Source: Bacteroidales bacterium (lineage in GTDB: Bacteria; Bacteroidota; Bacteroidia; Bacteroidales; Muribaculaceae). From it: a DNA stretch of 32,664 nucleotides. The notes beneath the pieces are model-generated. The model was not told where the DNA came from. It worked only from the letters and a program-made list of their open reading frames with translations, and searched no databases. The stretch is from the NCBI GenBank assembly GCA_021205635.1, contig JAJPXC010000002.1, positions 1 to 32,664 of the forward strand, read 5' to 3'. The translations under genes and the position numbers were made by a program. Below are positions 31,439 to 32,664 of this stretch, piece after piece; positions within the stretch are counted from its first letter, which is position 1, and the number at the start of each line of letters is the position of its first letter.

Positions 31439-32554
31439 TTATTTGTGGCAGACCCATGCTCCGGGGTATTTGCCGGCGAGGTCGCCTCGGAGTGGCTCCT
31501 GGGCTTGCGCCACGCTCTGGCCGGTGGCGGCGTACACGCGGTAGCGGCCCTGGCTTTCCATGTAGCGGAGGGATTTGTCGGGGTTGTTGGCGAGGAAGCG
31601 CTCTACTTGCGCCTGAGAGGGCAGCGAGGCCACAACAAGGCGATAGGGGTCGCTTTCGACCATGCGACGCTCTGAGCCTTCTTTGTTTCGGCCGTCCAAG
31701 GCCGGCCCCCCTAGGGCATCCGCGTGATGGCCGTCCAAGGCCGGCCCCCCTAGGGCATCCGCGTGATGGCCGTCCAAGGCCGGCCCTCCTAGGGCTGCGC
31801 ATGCGTTTTTGGAACGTTGGGTGGTGTCGGCGATGGCGAAGCCGTCGGTGGGGATTGCGATGGAAAGCACTCCGGCCTCCTTGGGTGCGGAGGGGAGCAG
31901 AGAGGTGGCACTGACGGTCTTGGGCGCCGATACCTTGGGCATCGTGGCCACCGACGCCATTTCGGGCGCGTTGCGGTCGACAATGACGGGGGTGGTGAGC
32001 AAGGCTCCCAAGCAAACCAGCACGGCAATGGAAGCGGCCACGCGCATGGCGCGGCGTGCGCCCGCGGTGAGTGCCCAGCGCTTGGGGGCGGGGAGGATAG
32101 CCTCCTCTTGCGCTTGCTGTTCGCGGCGAGCTTCGACAATTACGGGGGTGATGGCGGCGGGGACGAGTCCGTAGTACTGCGGGGCGATCAGCGGCGACTG
32201 CATCGGCTCAAACTCGATCACGCCGCGCTTTTGGCTGAAGGAGCCCACGAAGGGTAGGGTGAACGTGCCGTCGGCCTGCAATTGGGCCTTCATGGCTGCC
32301 ACTTGCTCGGCGACGCTCTGGGCGGCTTGGTCGTAGCTGATGGAGGCGGCACGGGCGATTGACGTGGCCAGCATGCCGTCGTTGTGGTCGATCTCGCGGT
32401 TGAAGCTGATTGCCCTCGACGGGGGCAGGATTACCCCGGTGTCGCGAAGGATGCGAGCGGGGGTATACTGGGCGACAAATGCGCCAAAACCCGGCACCAC
32501 GACGCAATCGTGGCGGGCTATCAAAAAGCTTATATGGCGTTCAATCGACTTCAC
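31439..32554 (-). CDS. HU-CCDC81 / SPOR-domain membrane protein with internal coding repeats
   Basis: A 371-residue bitopic protein. Residues 1-125 match the bacterial HU-CCDC81 pair (opening IERHISFLIARHDCVVVPGFGAFVA-like; first 20 residues of this start at 4), a cytoplasmic module of uncertain role. One membrane span lies at about 172-192. A linker follows, then a C-terminal SPOR domain (about 300-368, DPYRLVVASLPSQAQV), which in other proteins binds denuded glycan strands at the division septum. So it probably ties cytoplasm to septal peptidoglycan. The linker holds three repeats of ALGGPALDGHHAD (about 253-288) encoded by 39-bp palindromic units. The start is GTG; a strong promoter 5 bp upstream implies a leaderless or nearly leaderless mRNA. 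Confidence 0.82.
   Translation of the reverse strand: MKSIERHISFLIARHDCVVVPGFGAFVAQYTPARILRDTGVILPPSRAISFNREIDHNDGMLATSIARAASISYDQAAQSVAEQVAAMKAQLQADGTFTLPFVGSFSQKRGVIEFEPMQSPLIAPQYYGLVPAAITPVIVEARREQQAQEEAILPAPKRWALTAGARRAMRVAASIAVLVCLGALLTTPVIVDRNAPEMASVATMPKVSAPKTVSATSLLPSAPKEAGVLSIAIPTDGFAIADTTQRSKNACAALGGPALDGHHADALGGPALDGHHADALGGPALDGRNKEGSERRMVESDPYRLVVASLPSQAQVERFLANNPDKSLRYMESQGRYRVYAATGQSVAQAQEPLRGDLAGKYPGAWVCHK
31689..31806. repeat. Coding palindromic element, three 39-bp tandem units
   Basis: Units begin GCCGTCCAAGGCCGGCC at 31691, 31730 and 31769, exactly 39 bp apart; the third has one change (CCCTCCT). The ends (GGCTGCGCATGCG at 31793-31805) match those of the copy at 30443-30493. 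All three are translated in the same frame as in the DUF2520 copy. Confidence 0.95.
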
Positions 32555-32558
32555 CTTG

Positions 32559-32589
32559 CAAATTTACACAACATTTTCCATTCCACAAA
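32559..32589 (-). promoter_or_regulatory. Promoter of the HU-CCDC81/SPOR gene
   Basis: Minus strand: TTTG (32586-32589), 19-bp spacer, TAAATTTG (32559-32566). Boxes and spacing are a full match. The transcript would start at about 32552-32554, where the GTG start codon lies. Confidence 0.75.
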
Positions 32590-32664
32590 ATTTTTTGGAG
32601 GCTACTCATTAGTGTAGAGTCAACAAGCAACTGCAAAATTAATCAATTGATTTGAAGAACACTC
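32590..32664. other. Window edge, no gene seen
   Basis: An AT-rich 75-bp stretch upstream of the HU-CCDC81/SPOR promoter. I see no coding sequence, tRNA or repeat in it. Confidence 0.6.

Noticed and set aside
31689..31806. Regular 39-bp repeats considered as a CRISPR array
   Set aside because: There are no unique spacers between units, the units are translated in frame, and no cas genes are near.

Overview
The window reads as chromosomal DNA of a GC-rich member of the Bacteroidales. Muribaculaceae or a relative is my best guess from gene content; I cannot fix the family without a search. The evidence is a ricT(PSP1)-gldH pair next to RNase Y, a DUF4254/GT9 pair, HU-CCDC81/SPOR and YfhO proteins, a C-terminal sorting-type tail ('YYNLQGVRV'), and promoters of the Bacteroidetes primary-sigma type (TTTG, about 20 bp, TAnnTTTG). 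No rRNA, tRNA, CRISPR array, transposase or phage gene was found.

Layout. 99-5145 (minus): a NamZ-like exo-muramidase (DUF1343) and a 1210-residue membrane-anchored protein with a HEPN-like motif, a coiled coil and Sel1-like repeats. 5533-11676 (plus): one tight run of DUF2442, DUF4254, a GT9 heptosyltransferase-like enzyme, a YfhO-type membrane protein, a degenerate methyltransferase-like protein and XerD; the middle of this run looks like envelope glycan assembly. 11740-15896 (minus): a coiled-coil protein, ZapA, RNase Y, RicT-like PSP1 protein and GldH, linking cell division and RNA decay. 16162-22029 (minus): a complete MacAB-TolC-type tripartite pump (ATPase, two FtsX-type permeases, adaptor, TolC). 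22098-22382 (plus): an orphan transcription unit with a promoter, several hairpins and an intrinsic terminator but no gene, probably a noncoding RNA. 22454-28402 (minus): an NlpC/P60-like peptidase, then a beta-propeller protein and a large secreted amidase encoded as a pair. 28911-32554 (minus): Maf, KdsC, DUF2520 dehydrogenase-like, nitroreductase and an HU-CCDC81/SPOR protein; the first four of these overlap by 1 to 4 bases.

The genes themselves are mostly ordinary housekeeping and envelope genes. The unusual layer is the density of small repeats. At least eight families are visible: several heptamer tandem arrays, GC-rich hairpin elements, a 210-bp inverted-repeat element, and palindromic elements. 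Many sit against the stop codon of a gene, and at least three families extend into coding sequence without breaking the reading frame. The clearest case is one palindromic element that encodes the same peptide (ALGGPALDGHHADA) in two unrelated proteins, DUF2520 and HU-CCDC81/SPOR, and is amplified as three 39-bp units in the second. This resembles the protein-coding palindromic elements of Rickettsia in behaviour, although I see no sequence link.
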